From Curtobacterium sp. MCJR17_020 (lineage in GTDB: Bacteria; Actinomycetota; Actinomycetes; Actinomycetales; Microbacteriaceae): a stretch of DNA of 64,000 nucleotides. The position numbers and the translations under genes were made by a program. The stretch lies in NCBI RefSeq assembly GCF_003234365.2, contig NZ_CP126260.1, positions 2,542,001 through 2,606,000 of the forward strand, read 5' to 3'. This document shows positions 60,565-64,000 of this stretch, one piece after another (the stretch's first letter is position 1; each line of letters begins with the position of its first letter). A model generated the notes under the pieces. That model made no database searches, was not told the DNA's origin, and worked only from the letters and a program-made list of their open reading frames with translations.

Positions 60565-61752
60565 ATGTCCCGCCCCACCCCCTCCGCCCGTCCCCGCCTG
60601 CTCGTCCTCGGCTCGACGTTCCCGGCCCGTCCGGACGACGGCGTGCCGGCGTTCGTCCTCGACCTCGCGCACCAAGAGGCGCTCGAGTTCGACACGATGG
60701 TGCTCACGCCGCGGGTCCCGGGCGGTGCCACCACCGAACGCATCGGCGACGTCGGCGTCCGGCGGTTCCCGTACTTCCCGAAGGCGTTCGAGGACCTGGC
60801 CGACGGCGCGATCCTCGACAACCTCAAGGAACGCCGGTCGCGGATCGTGCAGGTGCCGGCCCTGGTGCTCGCGCAGTGGTTCGCGATCCGCCGCGTGGTC
60901 CGCTCCGCGAAGCCCGACGTCATCCACGCGCACTGGGCGATCCCGCAGGCGCTCGTCGCGACGCTGGCGGCCCCGGGCGTCCCCATCGTCGTCACGACGC
61001 ACGGCGGGGACATCTACGCCCTCCGTGCCGCTCCCCTGGTCCGCCTGAAGCGCTGGGTGTTCGGCCGCTCGGCCCACGTGACCACGGTGAACTCCGAGAT
61101 GCGCGACCGCCTGACCGAGTGGGGCGTGCCCGAGGCCCGGTCGACCGTGATCCCGATGGGCGTCGACCTCGGCCCGGCCCGTGACACCCGCGCCCGCGTC
61201 CCCGCGCAGGAGCACCACGTCGTGGCGGTCGGCCGGCTCGTCGAGAAGAAGGGCTTCGGCAACCTGATCGAGGCGCTGCGGGGACTCGGCGACGACGTGC
61301 CGTGGCGACTCACCGTCGTCGGCGACGGCCCCTACCGAGCACAGCTCGAGCAGCAGGCCGCCGGACTTCCCGTGACGTTCCTGGGCCAGCGCGGGCGCTC
61401 CGAGGTGCTCGAGACCCTGGCTGCGGCCACCGTCGTGGCGGTGCCGTCGATCCCCGCGGCGAACGGCGACCAAGAGGGACTGCCCGTCACCCTGCTCGAG
61501 GCCGCCGCCGTCGGTGCCGCGATCGTCGCGAGCGACCTGCCCGGCATCCGCGACGTCGTGCAGGACGACGTGTCCGGGGTCCTCGTGCCCCCCGGTGACG
61601 TCCCCGCGCTCCGGACAGCCCTGCAGCGCGTGCTCACCGACGACGCCGCACGGGCGCGCTACCAGGAGCAGGCCGTGGTGTCGGCGGCGGAGTTCTCCAC
61701 CGAACGGATCGGCGAGCGCTACCGAGCGGTGCTGCGCGCGGCCGTCGCGTAG
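60565..61752 (+). CDS. GT4-family glycosyltransferase
   Basis: 395 residues; ATG preceded by GGAAAGG. LLVLGSTFPARPDDGVPAFVLDLAH at the N-terminus, VIHAHWAIPQALVATLAAPGVPIVVTTHGGDIYAL, STVIPMGVDLGPARD, VAVGRLVEKKGFGNLIEAL and the donor loop PSIPAANGDQEGLPVTLLEAAAVGAAIVASDLPG. Similar in layout to colanic-acid and amylovoran-type glucosyl- or galactosyltransferases. Its last 34 bases overlap the end of the convergent gene at 61719. Confidence 0.92.
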   Translation: MSRPTPSARPRLLVLGSTFPARPDDGVPAFVLDLAHQEALEFDTMVLTPRVPGGATTERIGDVGVRRFPYFPKAFEDLADGAILDNLKERRSRIVQVPALVLAQWFAIRRVVRSAKPDVIHAHWAIPQALVATLAAPGVPIVVTTHGGDIYALRAAPLVRLKRWVFGRSAHVTTVNSEMRDRLTEWGVPEARSTVIPMGVDLGPARDTRARVPAQEHHVVAVGRLVEKKGFGNLIEALRGLGDDVPWRLTVVGDGPYRAQLEQQAAGLPVTFLGQRGRSEVLETLAAATVVAVPSIPAANGDQEGLPVTLLEAAAVGAAIVASDLPGIRDVVQDDVSGVLVPPGDVPALRTALQRVLTDDAARARYQEQAVVSAAEFSTERIGERYRAVLRAAVA

Positions 61753-63104
61753 GCCACCAGCATCCCGGCGGCGCAGACGACCGCCGCTGCGAACGCGACC
61801 ACGACGACGGCGCCGGAATGCCCGACGAGCTCGGAGCCCTCGAACCGGACGAGCGACCACGTCGGCACGACGGCCACGGCACCCCAGACCAGCACGAGCC
61901 ACGTCGTCGCACGACGCCAGGCGAGGAAGCCCGCGGCCATCGCGAACACGATCGGCAGCAGCACCGTGAGCGTGTACCGGTTGAGCGGTGCGCCACCCCC
62001 CGCGGTGTAACGGATCTCGACGACGACGAACAGCAGCGTGACCACGACGAGCATCGCGACGACGAGGCGGCGCGGCCACCGGTCGTCGTCGGCGGGTGCC
62101 CAGGGGCGCAGTCGCCGCAGCACGAGGGCCGCGACGAACAACAGCACCGGGATGAGCAGCAGCACCCACGGCAGCGGGCTCGCGATCGGCAACGAGCCGC
62201 GGTACAGGGCGAAGAGCTGCCGCCAGAAGCCGAGCATCGAGACGACCTCGGCCTCGGAGTAGTGCGGCCGCGGGGTGTACCCGGGCCAGGCGGTCGGCCG
62301 GCCGCTGAACGAGCCCGTCAGGGCCTGGTTCCGCAGCCAGAACCACCCGGAGGCTGCTGCTGCGGCGAGCACCGGGACCGCCGCGACGACGACGCGGGCC
62401 CAGACGCCGCGGAGCCGCCCGAACCGGACGGTGCGGGCCAGTGCGAACGCGACGACGATCGCCACGAGCCACAGGGCGAACGACAGGCGGGTGGTCGTGC
62501 CGGCCGCCGCCACGAGCGCTCCCCCGACGGCGAGTCCCGGTCCCACGCCGGACCGGAGCGCTGCACCCGAGACGCCACACGCCAGCGCACAGGTCAACGC
62601 TGCGAGCGAGTCGTTGTACACGACACCGCCCTGCACCACGAGGACGCTCGTCGACGCGGTGACGACGGCCACGGTGCCCGGGAGCCGCACGACCCCGGGG
62701 AAGCACCGGGCCGCAGCCCACGCGGCGACCGGCACGATCGCGGCGACGAACACGGCGTTCGCCAGACGGCCGAGCACCACGGCCTGCACCGGGTGCCCGG
62801 CGTCGACGAGCGGGCCCATCACCGGGGCGAGCAGCAGGTAGTAGAGCGGCGGGTGCTGTGCGACCCACTGGACGGGCGGTGTCCCGCCGAAGCCCGGACG
62901 GAACCGGATGCCGTCGGACAGGACCGGCAGCTGGCCGTGCCAGACCCGCAGGACGTAGTCGACGTGGGCCGACTCGTCGACGCTCGCGAGCGGCATCGAC
63001 GAGAACGTCCGCGCCACCGAGGCCGTCAGGACGAGCAGGGTGGCGGCGAGCACGACGGGGGTCGCCCAGTCGCGCCCGCGGAGTCGTCCAGCGGGACGCA
63101 GCAC
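61719..63104 (-). CDS. DUF2142-like polytopic membrane protein (distant fourth copy)
   Basis: 461 residues from the GTG at 63104, or 476 from a CTG at 63149 that would overlap the UDP-glucose dehydrogenase stop as CTGA. Helix 1 (DWATPVVLAATLLVLTASV) is followed by the outer loop SVDESAHVDYVLRVWHGQLP and VQWVAQHPPLYYLLLAPV. The DE-x-x-HVD and QHPPxYY motifs match the DUF2142 copies at 39087, 40643 and 51955, although overall sequence is far apart. About ten helices in all. Not named more precisely; GT-C-like activity is inference. Ends overlapping the convergent GT4 gene. Confidence 0.8.
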   Translation of the reverse strand: MLRPAGRLRGRDWATPVVLAATLLVLTASVARTFSSMPLASVDESAHVDYVLRVWHGQLPVLSDGIRFRPGFGGTPPVQWVAQHPPLYYLLLAPVMGPLVDAGHPVQAVVLGRLANAVFVAAIVPVAAWAAARCFPGVVRLPGTVAVVTASTSVLVVQGGVVYNDSLAALTCALACGVSGAALRSGVGPGLAVGGALVAAAGTTTRLSFALWLVAIVVAFALARTVRFGRLRGVWARVVVAAVPVLAAAAASGWFWLRNQALTGSFSGRPTAWPGYTPRPHYSEAEVVSMLGFWRQLFALYRGSLPIASPLPWVLLLIPVLLFVAALVLRRLRPWAPADDDRWPRRLVVAMLVVVTLLFVVVEIRYTAGGGAPLNRYTLTVLLPIVFAMAAGFLAWRRATTWLVLVWGAVAVVPTWSLVRFEGSELVGHSGAVVVVAFAAAVVCAAGMLVAYATAARSTAR

Positions 63105-63145
63105 GCCAGAGGACAGCCGCCGGAGCCGCTCCGCGACGATCGGCG

Positions 63146-64000
63146 TCAGCGCCCCATGCCGCGGTACGTGAAGCCGGCGGCGGTCCAGGCGTCGCGGTCG
63201 AGGCAGTTGCGGCCGTCGATGACGACCGGGCTCGACACCAGGGACGCCACCGTGGTCGCGTCGAGCTCGCGGAACTCGGTCCACTCGGTCAGCACCAGGA
63301 CCAGGTCGGCACCCGACAGCGCGTCCGCCGCCGTCTCGACGAAGTCGAGCTCCGGGTGCACGCGACGCGCGGTGACGACGGCCTCGGGGTCGTAGGCGGA
63401 CACCGTGGCACCGAGCTCGTGCAGTCGGGCAGCGATGTCGAGGGCCGGCGAGTCACGGACGTCGTCCGAGTTCGGCTTGAAGGCCAGACCGAGGACCGCG
63501 ACGCGCTTGCCGCTGACGACCCCGCCGAGCAGCTCCTGCGCCAGCTCGACGACGTGCGCACGACGGCGCAGGTTCGTGGCGTCGACGTCGGCCAGGAACG
63601 CCAGGGACTCCCCGACGCCGAGCTCGTTCGCCCGGGCCTGGAACGCCCGGATGTCCTTGGGCAGGCAGCCTCCGCCGAAGCCGAGGCCGGCGTTGAGGAA
63701 CTTGCGGCCGATGCGGGCGTCGTGGCCGATGGCGTCGGCGAGCGCGGTGACGTCGGCGCCGGCGACCTCGGCGATCTCGGCCATCGAGTTGATGAACGAG
63801 ATCTTCGTGGCGAGGAACGCGTTCGCGCTGATCTTGACGAGCTCGGCGGTGGGCAGGTTGACGACGAGCCGGGGTGTGCCGGACGCGAGCGCCTCGGCGT
63901 AGACCTCGTCGAGGGCGTCGACGGCGGCCTGCCCGGCGTCACCGTCCGGCACACCGTAGACGAAGCGGTCCGGGCTGATGGTGTCCTGCACGGCGAAGCC
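63146..64000 (-). CDS. ugd: UDP-glucose 6-dehydrogenase, 3' part
   Basis: The C-terminal ~284 residues of the enzyme; the NAD-binding N-terminal part lies beyond the window end. Oxidises UDP-glucose to UDP-glucuronate, an acidic sugar donor for capsule-like polymers. Seen: LVVNLPTAELVKISANAFLATKISFINSMAEIAE, the catalytic Cys in GFGGGCLPKDIRAF, KRVAVLGLAFKPNSDDVRDSPALDIA and VLVLTEWTEFREL. GDP-mannose dehydrogenase has a similar structure, but the FLATKISFINSMAEIAE pattern and length favour UDP-glucose dehydrogenase. Its stop overlaps the start region of the DUF2142-like gene. Confidence 0.93.
   Translation of the reverse strand, partial: GFAVQDTISPDRFVYGVPDGDAGQAAVDALDEVYAEALASGTPRLVVNLPTAELVKISANAFLATKISFINSMAEIAEVAGADVTALADAIGHDARIGRKFLNAGLGFGGGCLPKDIRAFQARANELGVGESLAFLADVDATNLRRRAHVVELAQELLGGVVSGKRVAVLGLAFKPNSDDVRDSPALDIAARLHELGATVSAYDPEAVVTARRVHPELDFVETAADALSGADLVLVLTEWTEFRELDATTVASLVSSPVVIDGRNCLDRDAWTAAGFTYRGMGR

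Overview
The DNA is very GC-rich (about 70% or more by eye), densely packed, with many GTG starts and 4-base gene overlaps. The gene set (WhiB regulator, DUF3499 beside a DUF1025-type protein, DUF5719, MoxR/DUF58 cluster, PurE/PurK, polyprenol-phosphomannose synthase) points to a Gram-positive actinobacterium. Microbacteriaceae fits best and something close to Curtobacterium is plausible, but that rests on gene content and not on a search. I saw no rRNA, tRNA, insertion sequence, prophage or CRISPR array.

1-6.6 kb: a plus-strand operon (membrane protein fragment, DUF4129, DUF4350, MoxR ATPase, DUF58), then a minus-strand SpoIIM-family membrane protein and a divergent RDD-family membrane protein. 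6.6-16.2 kb: a conserved actinobacterial core: adenosylhomocysteinase, DUF3499, DUF1025-type protein, DUF5719, a large membrane glycosyltransferase, WhiB, GalE and ManA. Several of these are also neighbours in mycobacteria (Rv3248c-Rv3260c region).

16.2-45.4 kb: a cell-surface polysaccharide region. It has two O-antigen ligase/polymerase-like proteins, several GT2 and GT4 glycosyltransferases (one a GT2-GT4 fusion), a polyprenol-phosphomannose synthase, a Wzm/Wzt ABC exporter, dTDP-rhamnose synthesis split into rmlC-rmlA (minus) and rmlB-rmlD (plus), a WbbL-like rhamnosyltransferase and two tandem DUF2142 membrane proteins. A secreted repeat protein and a lipoprotein lie in the middle. The likely logic is rhamnose-containing glycan assembly on a polyprenyl carrier, export by the ABC transporter and transfer or ligation outside.

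45.4-64 kb: secreted glycoside hydrolases (GH16, GH6, GH25) are interleaved with purE and purK, a GtrA protein, a third DUF2142 protein, a lysyl-PG-synthase-like membrane protein, a large GT-C-like membrane protein, an acyltransferase-3, a polysaccharide pyruvyl transferase, a GT4, another DUF2142-like protein and the 3' part of a UDP-glucose 6-dehydrogenase cut by the window end.

Three patterns run through the window: (i) a TANNNT-like -10 hexamer 6-10 nt upstream of many start codons, suggesting widespread leaderless transcription; (ii) a family of near-identical GGGAGGCCCG hairpins mostly between convergent genes; (iii) a 'GWAxDxD' beta-rich repeat shared by the GH6 enzyme and the large secreted protein at 25.4-27.9 kb, the best candidate for an undescribed surface-binding module.
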